A DNA stretch of 39,430 nucleotides from Bacteroidales bacterium (GTDB lineage Bacteria; Bacteroidota; Bacteroidia; Bacteroidales; UBA3824). A program made the position numbers and the translations under genes. Shown here piece by piece: positions 16,721 through 25,104 of this stretch (position 1 is its first letter; each line of letters starts with the position of its first letter). Where the stretch lies: positions 1-39,430 of the forward strand of contig JAKSUC010000030.1 of assembly GCA_024413595.1 (NCBI GenBank), in the 5' to 3' direction. Below the pieces are notes generated by a model. That model saw nothing but the letters and a program-made list of their open reading frames with translations. It was not told the origin of the DNA and did not search any database.

Positions 16721-18403
16721 TTACTTCACTCTAAATTTCCATTCAATAGTTTTTTCGTTTTCGCATTTGTCTGTTACGGTAGCTTTTAATATATGACTAC
16801 CAGGTTTGATATTTAGTTTTGAAACATTGGCTATCAATTGTTTATTTTTATAATCATATTCAAATATTTTCCATTGATTATCAATATAAACGTTATATTT
16901 GTTTATACCACTTTTGTTATCTGTTAAATGAATTGCAATTTGATTACCATAAAAAATCTCAGAACCTTTATTTTTTATTTTTACGTTTGGAGCAATTGTA
17001 TCAACTGAAACAACAAAACGTCCTAATATTCTGGTTTCTACCTCAATATGTTTATCATTAACTTTTCCACCGAGATAATAAATTGAATTTTTATCTCCAA
17101 TTAATCCTGCATATATTTGATTTTGATTTATTTTTGTTCCAATCATTGATGTAATGCACTCTGGTAATGGTAAATAAATTTTTGAATAATTATGAATAGA
17201 AATTCTATAATTTCCTAAATGATAAATTGTTTGAGAAAAAACTTTTGAATAAGAAGTGTCAATTTCAAGATATTCGTTTTTGTAAAAAGATGGATATGGA
17301 AATTCTGCAACAAAATTCAATGTATCAATCATGCAGGTTTGAATCCATTCTACATTACCTACAATATGAGTTTTTGGAGTTGCTGTTTCGCTTTTTTTAC
17401 CAACAACATTAAAATTTACAACTTTTTTATTACCAATAAAATCTTTTAATTCGTATCTCATTTTGTGAGTTTCACCTTCTTCAACAAAAGTATCTTCGCT
17501 TTTGTCATAAATCAAAAGATTATTGTTTACATCAACAAAAGATTTTTGAATAAAATTTCTACTATCTTGATATTCTTCAAAATCAATGTGACTATTAATA
17601 TAACGAGATTTATCAAAAGGAACACGGTCGAGTCGAGATTTAAAAATTAAATTATCATTGTCGTAAAGAGCAATTTCAACCACACCACAAGGACGATGAC
17701 CTGCAATAAAATAGTCTACAGCGTTGATACCAAAACCAATATGTCCATACGCATTAATTGTACGGTTGTTGATTTGAGCCATTGTAAAATATTTATCGCT
17801 ACACAATCCAGCAACTTGAGAATCGTCTTCTAAAGCATAAATTTTTATACCATAAACAGTTGGAGCTTGTGTATCAGAAATTTCAGGAAGAAAATCTAAA
17901 GGATTTAAAGCATCTTCACTTTCAGTTTCACGAACTTCAAAATGCAAATGAGGACCACCTGAGCCACCTGAATTTCCTGAAAATGCTACAATTTCACCTT
18001 TTTTTACAGGTATTTCGTTTTCTTTGGGATAATATTCAACTTCAAACGATTTTAATTTATATTGTTCAGCTTCAATAACTTTTTCAATTTTTGGAGCGTA
18101 ACCACTTAAATGACCATACAAAGTTGTATATCCGTCATAATGTGTAATATACAAAGCTGTACCATAACCAAAAGGACCAACTTTAATTCTAGACACATAA
18201 CCATCAGCAACTGCTTTGATAGGCACACCCATTTCGCCACTTGTTGTAAAATCTAAACCTGCATGAAAATGATTAGCACGCATTTCTGCAAAAGATGCAC
18301 TCAACAATGGAGGTATATCCATTGGCATTATATATTTAGGCTTTTGAGCAAATGAATTAAGTGATAATAAAATAATAAAAAATAATAATAGTTTTTGTTT
18401 CAT
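16721..18403 (-). CDS. M23 family metallopeptidase (LytM-type)
   Basis: A 560-residue secreted protein with a signal peptide ending SFAQ (about 17-20). The LytM/M23 domain occupies about residues 35-175: HFHAGLD (His47, Asp51) and PHLHFEV (His152, His154) form the zinc site, and YGTALYITHYDGYTTLYGHL lies between them. All metal and catalytic residues are present, so it should cut peptidoglycan cross-bridges or act on the envelope. The C-terminal 380 residues are beta-rich with no motif I recognise, possibly Ig-like domains (the last part reads PGSHILKATVTDKC). It stands alone, divergent from the ABC-F gene. Confidence 0.92.
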   Translation of the reverse strand: MKQKLLLFFIILLSLNSFAQKPKYIMPMDIPPLLSASFAEMRANHFHAGLDFTTSGEMGVPIKAVADGYVSRIKVGPFGYGTALYITHYDGYTTLYGHLSGYAPKIEKVIEAEQYKLKSFEVEYYPKENEIPVKKGEIVAFSGNSGGSGGPHLHFEVRETESEDALNPLDFLPEISDTQAPTVYGIKIYALEDDSQVAGLCSDKYFTMAQINNRTINAYGHIGFGINAVDYFIAGHRPCGVVEIALYDNDNLIFKSRLDRVPFDKSRYINSHIDFEEYQDSRNFIQKSFVDVNNNLLIYDKSEDTFVEEGETHKMRYELKDFIGNKKVVNFNVVGKKSETATPKTHIVGNVEWIQTCMIDTLNFVAEFPYPSFYKNEYLEIDTSYSKVFSQTIYHLGNYRISIHNYSKIYLPLPECITSMIGTKINQNQIYAGLIGDKNSIYYLGGKVNDKHIEVETRILGRFVVSVDTIAPNVKIKNKGSEIFYGNQIAIHLTDNKSGINKYNVYIDNQWKIFEYDYKNKQLIANVSKLNIKPGSHILKATVTDKCENEKTIEWKFRVK

Positions 18404-18521
18404 TTATTTGTGTTTAATATTTTTCAGCACAAAATTATATACATTTTTTCATAAAATTAACACTGATAGTTTAAAGATTTGTTTTTGAAATATAAAAACT
18501 AACAGAAATTTATCTATTAAA

Positions 18522-18529
18522 CAAAGTTA
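18522..18529 (-). promoter_or_regulatory. Possible -7 element of the M23 peptidase gene
   Basis: The minus strand reads TAACTTTG, an exact TAnnTTTG match, about 120 bases before the start at 18403. No matching -33 TTG was found. Confidence 0.35.
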
Positions 18530-18534
18530 CCTTC

Positions 18535-18565
18535 TTGTTTTACCGTTAATTTTTAAATAATTTCG
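18535..18565 (+). promoter_or_regulatory. Candidate promoter of the ABC-F gene
   Basis: TTG (18535-18537), 20 bases, then TAATTTCG (18558-18565), a one-mismatch -7 element. The leader would be about 30 bases. The same TAATTTCG octamer is used upstream of exbB. Confidence 0.4.
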
Positions 18566-18602
18566 CACCCAAAATTTATAAATCATCAATAAATAATAAA
18601 AC

Positions 18603-20246
18603 ATGCTGAGTGTTGACAATTTAGCCGTAGAATTCGGAGGAACAACTTTATTTCAAAATATTTCTTTTCAGATAAACGATAAAGATAGAATTGCCTTAAT
18701 GGGTAAAAATGGTGCAGGAAAAAGTACTCTATTAAAAATACTTGCAGGTGAACGAACACCAAATCGTGGAGCTGTAACCAAACCTAAAGATTGTGTTGTG
18801 GCATATTTACCACAGCATTTAATGACAGAAGATGGGCGAACTGTTTTTGAAGAAACTTGTTTGGCTTTTGCTCATCTTAAAGAAACTGAAAATGAAATTG
18901 ATCGCATAAATAAAGAACTTGAAACTCGTACAGATTATGAATCTGACGAATATATGGCTCTTATTGAAAAAGTAAGTGCTCTTAGCGAAAAGTTTTATGC
19001 CATTGATATGACTAATTTTGAGGAAGACGTTGAAAAAACTTTGATGGGACTTGGTTTTGAACGTTCAGATTTTAATCGTCAAACTTCTGAATTTTCTGGA
19101 GGTTGGCGTATGAGAATAGAACTAGCAAAACTATTATTAAAAGATCCAGATGTTCTTTTGCTCGACGAACCTACAAATCATCTTGATATTGAATCTATTC
19201 AATGGTTAGAAGATTTTATTAAACAAAGTTCAAAAGCTGTTGTTCTTATTAGTCACGATAAACGTTTTGTTGACTCTATAACAAATAGAACAATTGAAAT
19301 AACAATGGGAAGAATATATGACTATAAAGCTACATATTCTCATTATCTAGAACTTAGAAAAGAACGTCGTGAACAGCAACTAAAGCAATACGAAGAACAA
19401 CAAAAGATGATACAAGAAACCAAAGATTTTATAGAACGATTTAAAGGAACATATTCCAAAACTCTTCAAGTTCAAAGTCGTGTAAAAATGTTGGAAAAAC
19501 TTGTATTGATTGAAGTAGACGAAGAAGATAATTCACGATTAAAATTAAAATTCCCACCATCAGTACGTTCTGGACAATATCCTGTTATAGCCGATGGAGT
19601 TAAAAAAAGTTATGATCGAGTAATATTTCAAAATGCAAGTTTTACAATAGAACGAGGCGAAAAAGTAGCATTTGTTGGTAGAAATGGAGAAGGAAAATCA
19701 ACAATGGTGAAATGTTTAATGAACGAAATAGAATATGAAGGAAACCTTCAATTAGGTCATAATGTTCAAATAGGATATTTTGCACAAAATTCAGCTTCGT
19801 TGCTAGACGAAAGTTTAACAGTATTTCAAACAATCGACGATATTGCCAAAGGAGACATTAGAACCAAAATAAAAGATATGCTTGGAGCCTTTATGTTTTC
19901 GGGAGAAAATATCGACAAAAAAGTAAAAGTTTTGTCTGGAGGAGAACGTCAACGTCTTGCGATTTTGAAACTTTTGTTAGAACCAGTCAACTTTTTAATT
20001 CTCGACGAACCAACAAACCATTTAGACCTAAAGACAAAAGATGTTTTGAAAAAAGCTCTTTTAGATTTTGATGGAACATTAATAGTTGTAAGTCACGACC
20101 GAGATTTCTTAGATGGTCTAGTTACAAAAGTGTATGAATTTGGACATCAACGAGTAAAAGAACATCTTTGCGGAATTAACGAATTTCTTGAGACAAAAAA
20201 ACTTGAAAACTTACAAGAAATAGAGAGAAAGGTTCATAGTAAATAA
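18603..20246 (+). CDS. ABC-F family ATPase (ribosome-associated)
   Basis: A 547-residue cytoplasmic protein with two ABC domains and no membrane helices. First domain: Walker A GKNGAGKST (34-42), signature SGGWRMR (165-171), Walker B LLLDEPTNHLD (185-195). Second domain: GRNGEGKST (359-367), LSGGERQR (444-451), FLILDEPTNHLD (464-475). The charged linker of about residues 245-320 (KERREQQLKQYEEQQ) matches the P-site-tRNA interaction region of ABC-F proteins. These act on the ribosome to relieve stalled states or, in some subfamilies, protect it from antibiotics. Linker length and housekeeping surroundings favour a translation factor of the Uup/YbiT type. The subfamily was not resolved. Confidence 0.93.
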   Translation: MLSVDNLAVEFGGTTLFQNISFQINDKDRIALMGKNGAGKSTLLKILAGERTPNRGAVTKPKDCVVAYLPQHLMTEDGRTVFEETCLAFAHLKETENEIDRINKELETRTDYESDEYMALIEKVSALSEKFYAIDMTNFEEDVEKTLMGLGFERSDFNRQTSEFSGGWRMRIELAKLLLKDPDVLLLDEPTNHLDIESIQWLEDFIKQSSKAVVLISHDKRFVDSITNRTIEITMGRIYDYKATYSHYLELRKERREQQLKQYEEQQKMIQETKDFIERFKGTYSKTLQVQSRVKMLEKLVLIEVDEEDNSRLKLKFPPSVRSGQYPVIADGVKKSYDRVIFQNASFTIERGEKVAFVGRNGEGKSTMVKCLMNEIEYEGNLQLGHNVQIGYFAQNSASLLDESLTVFQTIDDIAKGDIRTKIKDMLGAFMFSGENIDKKVKVLSGGERQRLAILKLLLEPVNFLILDEPTNHLDLKTKDVLKKALLDFDGTLIVVSHDRDFLDGLVTKVYEFGHQRVKEHLCGINEFLETKKLENLQEIERKVHSK

Positions 20247-20306
20247 TCTTAGCTAATAATTATGAATTAAAAGTTTAAGCAATTCAAAAAATCAAAAATT
20301 AGTATA

Positions 20307-20341
20307 TAAAAAAAGGTGAACTATTTAGTTCACCTTTTTTT
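20307..20341. terminator. Bidirectional terminator between ABC-F and exbD
   Basis: A 9-bp stem (AGGTGAACT at 20314-20322, AGTTCACCT at 20327-20335) has a 4-base loop, with an A-run on the left and a T-run on the right. It serves both convergent genes. Confidence 0.9.
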
Positions 20342-20360
20342 ATATAGAGTTTAAGAAAAA

Positions 20361-20831
20361 TTACTTTCTTTCAAGTTTTAAAGTTGAGTAATTCAATTTT
20401 AAAGCTTGTACCTTTCTTAATTCTTGTTTGATATCAGTAACAATACCCATCTTAGCATCAGAGTCAACTTTTAATGAATAGGTCATAAAAGGAACTTCAT
20501 ATTCATCGTGACTTTGACGTTCACCTTCGATATAGTCAGCAATATCAGAAAGATCAGAAATCTTATCGTTTAATTGAACACGAGGTTCAGTACCATATTT
20601 AGATTGGAATGATGCTAAAGGAGCTCCAACATAAATATAACTAATTAACGATTTTTTTTCTAACTTTTTAACTTCAGTAGCTGTAGGCAACTTGATTTTA
20701 ACCTTATAATCAGTTTCTTTCATAGAAGTTACAGACATAAAGAAGAATAGAAGCATAAACACGATATCAGGAAGAGATGCTGTAGAAAGAGCACTAACTG
20801 TTCGTTGTCCTTTTTTTCTAAATTTAGCCAT
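20361..20831 (-). CDS. exbD: ExbD/TolR family biopolymer transport protein
   Basis: A 156-residue protein with a basic cytoplasmic start (MAKFRKKGQRTV), one helix at about 20-40 with the essential Asp in LPDIVFMLLFFFM, and a periplasmic domain. ExbD works with ExbB as an ion-driven motor that energises TonB for outer-membrane import. It is the last gene of the cluster, 19 bases after a second exbD. The periplasmic part is compact, with KVDSDAKMGIVTDI as in the ExbD fold. Confidence 0.92.
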   Translation of the reverse strand: MAKFRKKGQRTVSALSTASLPDIVFMLLFFFMSVTSMKETDYKVKIKLPTATEVKKLEKKSLISYIYVGAPLASFQSKYGTEPRVQLNDKISDLSDIADYIEGERQSHDEYEVPFMTYSLKVDSDAKMGIVTDIKQELRKVQALKLNYSTLKLERK

Positions 20832-20850
20832 AATAAATTTCCTCCTTTAA

Positions 20851-21480
20851 TTATTTAACTTCTCTAGGTTCAGCTTCAGAAATACTAAGAGGGAAAACAG
20901 CTTTAACTAGTTTTTGTTTATCAGCATCAAGTTCTTCAAATGGTTTACCCCAATTTTCTTTTGAGAAATTGTCACGGCATATATTAAATGCAGCAACAAT
21001 ACTGTTTTGAACTTGAATATAAACATCATATCTAGTACCACGGTCGTTTTGTAATGAAACTACACCACGAGTTATACCAGGATTGCCACATTGTTCTTCC
21101 AAAGTTTTAAATACTGCGGCTTCTTCTGTTTTACCTTTATCCATTGCTTCTTGATATTTTTTTGAAGCAGGAACTTGTTCTGAAAGTGATTCTGAATTAG
21201 TAGGGTTTGTTAAAAACTTAATAGTTCTATCTGTTAATTCATTAATGTCTGTTATTTCACCTTCTACTGCTAATTGATTGTCTCTATTAATAAGAACAAC
21301 CAAAATATTTCTTTCGTTAATTTGATCTACTTTTTCGTCTTTGTTGTTTTCATTTGGTGGTGGCAACTGACGAAACAAACCTTGGTCAACACTCATTGAT
21401 GTTGTTACAAGGAAGAAAATTAACAAAAGGAAAGCGATGTCAGCTTGTGAACTAGCATTTATATCACTTACTTTTTTCAT
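20851..21480 (-). CDS. exbD: ExbD/TolR family protein, longer paralogue
   Basis: A 209-residue protein with a short N-terminus, one helix at about 12-30 (SSQADIAFLLLIFFLVTTSM) holding the conserved Asp, and a long periplasmic domain. NILVVLINRDNQLAVEGE fits the ExbD fold. Between about residues 95 and 135 there is an additional Lys/Glu-rich segment (KYQEAMDKGKTEEA, CGNPGITRG) absent from the shorter paralogue. Two different ExbD proteins served by one ExbB are typical of Bacteroidota clusters. It may pair with the shorter one as a heterodimer, which is inference. Confidence 0.9.
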   Translation of the reverse strand: MKKVSDINASSQADIAFLLLIFFLVTTSMSVDQGLFRQLPPPNENNKDEKVDQINERNILVVLINRDNQLAVEGEITDINELTDRTIKFLTNPTNSESLSEQVPASKKYQEAMDKGKTEEAAVFKTLEEQCGNPGITRGVVSLQNDRGTRYDVYIQVQNSIVAAFNICRDNFSKENWGKPFEELDADKQKLVKAVFPLSISEAEPREVK

Positions 21481-21521
21481 GTGAATTGTTTTTTTAACAA
21501 CTGAATTTCAGTTGCATTTTA

Positions 21522-21962
21522 TTATTTAACTTTTGCTGAAATTTCAAGCCAAAGAATGGCTATGACATTCAAAGCTAATACTGCATAAGTAGTATATAAT
21601 CCAGCTTCTGAGAATTTAAGTTCTCCTGGGGTTGTTTGTACTAATGTAGTAGTTATAGAATCCAATGAGTCACTTGAAATAGCGTATGATACAAAGAAGA
21701 TGATTGCTAAAGTAGCAACTCCAATTCCTAATGTAATTGCAACTTTTGGTTTGTCTATACAATTTTTAACAAGTGAAACAATAGTAGCAACAGCAGCTAT
21801 TACAAAAAGGATATAAGACCAATTTAGAAATAATGATGTTGTTGAATGTTCTAATTGTTCTGTTTCTTCCAAAGGTACTACTTGTGCATAGAACATTACT
21901 AAAAGTATTGCTGATATCACAAATAATACAATCAAAAGATATTTAGATATTTTTTCTAACAT
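21522..21962 (-). CDS. Four-helix membrane protein of the exb cluster
   Basis: A 146-residue protein with four hydrophobic helices at about residues 6-27, 46-65, 75-94 and 120-141. The loop after helix 1 is acidic and Glu-rich (PLEETEQLEH). No enzymatic motif is seen. It lies between exbB (24 bases) and exbD (41 bases) in the same direction, a position I recall for an unnamed membrane protein in Bacteroidota exb clusters. A part in motor assembly is inferred from position only. Confidence 0.75.
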   Translation of the reverse strand: MLEKISKYLLIVLFVISAILLVMFYAQVVPLEETEQLEHSTTSLFLNWSYILFVIAAVATIVSLVKNCIDKPKVAITLGIGVATLAIIFFVSYAISSDSLDSITTTLVQTTPGELKFSEAGLYTTYAVLALNVIAILWLEISAKVK

Positions 21963-21986
21963 AATACTAAATTCTTAAATGATAAA

Positions 21987-22808
21987 TTATTTAGATTTAT
22001 TTTCTTCGTATTTAACGAGTAAATCCATGAATGAAATTGAAGCGTCTTCCATATCGTTGGTGATAGCTTCGATTTTTGTAAGAATATAGTTACAGAATAC
22101 TTGAAGTATAATAGCTGCAACAAGACCAGATACTGTTGTAATCAACGCAACTTTGATACCTGCAGCAACTAATGATGCAGAAATATCACCAGCTTGTTCA
22201 ATAGAGTCGAATGCTTGAATCATACCAATAACAGTACCCATGAATCCTAACATAGGAGACAAAGCGATAAACAAGTTGATCCAGGTAACACCACTTTCCA
22301 TTTGACCCATTTGAACGCTACCGTAAGAAACGATAGATTTTTCAACGAATTCAAGATTACCTTCTTTATCTTCGTTATAACGTTCAAGTCCTTGAGTGAA
22401 GATACTTGCTACTGGTCCACGGGTATCTCTACAGATTTCTTTAGCTGCTTCGATTCCACCTTCACCGTTTAAAGCTTCTTCTATTTTGTTAAGAAGTTTT
22501 TTAGTGTTTGTTGATGCAAGACCTAAGTAAATGATTCTTTCGATTGCGATTGCAAGACCAAGGATCAAACAGATAAGTACTGATGCCATGAATCCAGCAC
22601 CACCTTCGATGAATTTTGTTTTAATTGCTTTGTGAATTGGAACTTCTTCTGCTTGATCTTGTACTACTTGTGTTGAAGCAGGAGCTTGTTCAGCAACTTG
22701 TTCTGTTGCAGGTTCTTGATCTTGTGCTTGTTCTTCTTGTGCAAATGCGTTTGCGCTACCGAAAAAGAGCATTCCAGATATTGCCAATAATGAAAATAAC
22801 TTTTTCAT
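21987..22808 (-). CDS. exbB: ExbB/TolQ/MotA family proton channel with N-terminal extension
   Basis: A 273-residue inner membrane motor subunit. It starts with a signal-peptide-like helix ending NAFAQ (about residue 24), then a Glu/Gln/Ala/Pro-rich linker (about 25-57). Three channel helices follow at about 72-93, 178-200 and 215-240. The MotA/ExbB signature is LFIALSPMLGFMGTVIGMIQAF, followed by ISASLVAAGIKVALITTVSGLV. The extended N-terminus is longer than in E. coli ExbB but is known in Bacteroidota homologues. It heads the cluster exbB, 4-TM protein, exbD, exbD. A promoter and a structured RNA element lie upstream. Confidence 0.93.
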   Translation of the reverse strand: MKKLFSLLAISGMLFFGSANAFAQEEQAQDQEPATEQVAEQAPASTQVVQDQAEEVPIHKAIKTKFIEGGAGFMASVLICLILGLAIAIERIIYLGLASTNTKKLLNKIEEALNGEGGIEAAKEICRDTRGPVASIFTQGLERYNEDKEGNLEFVEKSIVSYGSVQMGQMESGVTWINLFIALSPMLGFMGTVIGMIQAFDSIEQAGDISASLVAAGIKVALITTVSGLVAAIILQVFCNYILTKIEAITNDMEDASISFMDLLVKYEENKSK

Positions 22809-22866
22809 GTTGTGTTTTTAGTTTTAATTATACGAAAAATTGATACTTTATTTATTTATTTTATTG

Positions 22867-22953
22867 TGGAGAATTAGGGTTTCGAACCCTAAATATGCTT
22901 TCTAACATACTCTCGCAGTGTTTACGAGGTCCGTTCCTTTCGGACGTTTCTCC
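22867..22953 (-). ncRNA. tRNA-like structured element upstream of exbB
   Basis: On the minus strand 87 bases fold like a class II tRNA. Acceptor GGAGAA pairs with TTCTCC, with an unpaired A at the 3' end. The D-like arm is TCCG, loop AAAGGAA, CGGA. An anticodon-like arm, CTCGT/GCGAG, has a 7-base loop AAACACT. A long variable arm follows (TATG..GCATA). The T arm TAGGG-TTCGAAA-CCCTA is perfect. Against a functional tRNA: position 8 is C rather than T, position 33 of the loop is A rather than T, and no CCA is encoded. It lies about 25 bases after a good promoter and 58 bases before the exbB ATG. It could be a degenerate tRNA gene or a leader element. Confidence 0.45.
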
Positions 22954-22973
22954 TTAGAGTAAAATTCCTCTAA
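22954..22973 (-). promoter_or_regulatory. Hairpin at the 5' end of the exbB leader
   Basis: A 6-bp stem (TTAGAG/CTCTAA) has an 8-base loop, directly abutting the tRNA-like element. With that element, the whole early leader is structured. Confidence 0.4.
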
Positions 22974-22984
22974 TTTTTCACCGC

Positions 22985-23013
22985 CGAAATTACAAAAAGA
23001 AAACATATCTCAA
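22985..23013 (-). promoter_or_regulatory. Candidate promoter of the exbB leader/RNA element
   Basis: On the minus strand TTG (23011-23013), 18 bases, then TAATTTCG (22985-22992). The predicted transcription start is near 22978, just before the hairpin and the tRNA-like element. Confidence 0.5.
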
Positions 23014-23060
23014 AAATTTTATTGCAAAAAAATATACGATTTTTTTATATTAACTTATTA

Positions 23061-23945
23061 TTAGTTGATATGCGATGCGTGTATTGTCTTGTCTATCTTA
23101 CGCATAAGCCCTTGAAGTACTGTTCCTGGACCACATTCAATTATTTCACTTGCTCCGTTGGCTATCATGTTCTGTACTGTTTTTGTCCAGCGAACAGGTG
23201 AGGTTAATTGTTTTATTAAATTTTGTTTTATTTCTTCTGGATTGGTATGTGGTAATGCATCTACATTTTGATATACAGGACATTGTGGTGTTGAAAATGT
23301 GGTTGATGCTATGGCTTGTTCTAATTCTTGTTGTGCTGGTTGCATCAATGGAGAGTGAAATGCACCACTTACTTGAAGTTTTATTACTCGTTTTGCGCCT
23401 GCTTCTTCCAATTTTTTTGATGCTATATCTACTCCTTCTTCATTTCCTGATATAACTACTTGTCCTATACAATTATAATTTGCTGCAACTACAATTTTCC
23501 CTTCTTGTGTTGTTTGTTGACAAATGGTTTCTATTATATTTTCGTCAAGTCCTAACACTGCTGCCATTGCAGATTTTTGTGTTTCGCAACATTTTTGCAT
23601 TGCTAAGGCACGTTTTGACACTAATGTTAATCCATCTTTAAATGTTAATGCTCCAGCTGCTGTTAATGCTGAAAATTCTCCTAATGAGTGACCTGCCACT
23701 AATTCGGGTTTAAAGTCGTCTTTTGACAATACTGATATTACTGAATGTAAAAATACACATGGTTGTGTAACTTTGGTTTGCATTAAGTCTTCTGCTGAAC
23801 CTTCAAACATCAATTTTGATATTTCAAAACCTAATATTTCATCAGCTTCTAAAAATAATTGTTTGGCTTTTTCAGAACTTTCGTAAAGATCTTTTCCCAT
23901 TCCTGGAAATTGTGAGCCTTGTCCTGGAAATACGTATGCTTTCAT
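23061..23945 (-). CDS. fabD: Malonyl-CoA:acyl carrier protein transacylase
   Basis: A 294-residue cytoplasmic enzyme that moves malonyl from CoA to ACP, the entry to fatty acid elongation. Seen are FPGQGSQ (6-12, oxyanion region), nucleophile Ser87 in GHSLGE, the substrate Arg in VSKRALAMQ, and catalytic His197 in GAFHSPLM. Length is normal and all key residues are present. It follows dprA by 31 bases in the minus-strand series tgt, LptF/G, dprA, fabD. Other fab genes are not in the window. Confidence 0.97.
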   Translation of the reverse strand: MKAYVFPGQGSQFPGMGKDLYESSEKAKQLFLEADEILGFEISKLMFEGSAEDLMQTKVTQPCVFLHSVISVLSKDDFKPELVAGHSLGEFSALTAAGALTFKDGLTLVSKRALAMQKCCETQKSAMAAVLGLDENIIETICQQTTQEGKIVVAANYNCIGQVVISGNEEGVDIASKKLEEAGAKRVIKLQVSGAFHSPLMQPAQQELEQAIASTTFSTPQCPVYQNVDALPHTNPEEIKQNLIKQLTSPVRWTKTVQNMIANGASEIIECGPGTVLQGLMRKIDKTIHASHIN

Positions 23946-23976
23946 TTTTTTATATGTTTAAATTGTTTTATTCTTA

Positions 23977-25089
23977 TTATTTAGCTTCATATCTTTTTCC
24001 TGGTAATGATCTTAATATGTCTTTAAATTCTAGAGATAATAAAATTGGTGACAATTCTGCCATTGGTATTTGTGTAGCCACAGATATTTCATCAATATTT
24101 ACTATTCCTGTTTGTCGAATATAGTCTATAATTTTTATTTCTTGAGGTGTAAAACACGTTAAATCTAATGTTTTTTGAATTGAAAATCCTTTTTTTTCAG
24201 GTTTCCATTTCATAAAATTCATAAGATCAATATGATTAGTTATTAAAGTTGCTTTATTGTCTCTAATCAAATTATTACAACCTGTATAAAGTTTGTCTGT
24301 TGCACGTCCAGGATAGGCAAATATATCTTTGTGATAATTTATTGCATATTCTACTGTTATTAAAGAACCTCCTTCAATTTTGCATTGAGCAACAATAACA
24401 GCATCGCTTAGAGCAGCAACAATCTTGTTTCGACGAGGAAATGTGGTTCTCGAAACCGGATGTCCATAATAATAAGGTGTAATCAAAATTCCGCCTCCAT
24501 TTGCTATTTCATTTGCTAAATGTCTATTTTCTGCTGGATACAACATATCAAATCCATGCCCTAAAACACCAGCTGTGGGTAATTGATATTTTAATGCTGC
24601 TTGATGTGCAAATGAGTCGGCACCTAATGCTAAGCCACTTATTATTATTACATTTATTCCTTTTTCTTTTAAACCTTCCACCAAATTATATATATTTTCG
24701 CGACCTTCTGAATCTGTTGTCCTTGTTCCTATTATGGCTACAGTTCGTGATGAATCAAAATTTGCTTTTCCTTTTGTATATATTATTAAAGGTGCATCTT
24801 TTGCGTTGGCTAATTTGCGTGGATATTTATTTTCGGTATAAAATGTTATATCTATATTGTTTTTTATTGCTATATCTAATTGGCGTTTTGCTTTATCTAA
24901 TATTAGATTGATTTCGTCTTTAGTATATTGTTTTTTTATTATGTCTTGTACTTCTTCTATATTATTTAAGTTTTCAAAAAATAATTTTTCGTCTTTTACT
25001 ATTGAAAGAATTCTACGAACATTAGCATCTCCAACTCCGGGAAACATTGTTATTGCTACTTTATATATAGCATTTTCGTTTAATTCCAT
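23977..25089 (-). CDS. dprA: DNA-processing protein DprA
   Basis: A 370-residue protein that loads RecA on incoming single-stranded DNA in natural transformation; it is also conserved in non-competent bacteria. Helix-hairpin-helix type N-terminus (FPGVGDANVRRIL, about 16-28). The Rossmann-like core has VAIIGTR, ISGLALGADSFAH, TFPRRNKIVAALSD and EGGSLITVEYA, the family's DNA-binding positions. The C-terminal 60 residues fit the winged-helix domain (TPQEIKIIDYIRQTG, VNIDEISVATQI). It is 15 bases downstream of the LptF/G gene. Confidence 0.95.
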   Translation of the reverse strand: MELNENAIYKVAITMFPGVGDANVRRILSIVKDEKLFFENLNNIEEVQDIIKKQYTKDEINLILDKAKRQLDIAIKNNIDITFYTENKYPRKLANAKDAPLIIYTKGKANFDSSRTVAIIGTRTTDSEGRENIYNLVEGLKEKGINVIIISGLALGADSFAHQAALKYQLPTAGVLGHGFDMLYPAENRHLANEIANGGGILITPYYYGHPVSRTTFPRRNKIVAALSDAVIVAQCKIEGGSLITVEYAINYHKDIFAYPGRATDKLYTGCNNLIRDNKATLITNHIDLMNFMKWKPEKKGFSIQKTLDLTCFTPQEIKIIDYIRQTGIVNIDEISVATQIPMAELSPILLSLEFKDILRSLPGKRYEAK

Positions 25090-25104
25090 TTTTTTATTCT
25101 CCTT

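Noticed and set aside
22920..22953. SRP RNA (GTCCGAAAGGAA resembles the conserved GTCCGGAAGGAA)
   Set aside because: The following GCAGCC segment and the symmetric domain IV loop are missing; the bases pair instead into a D-like arm.
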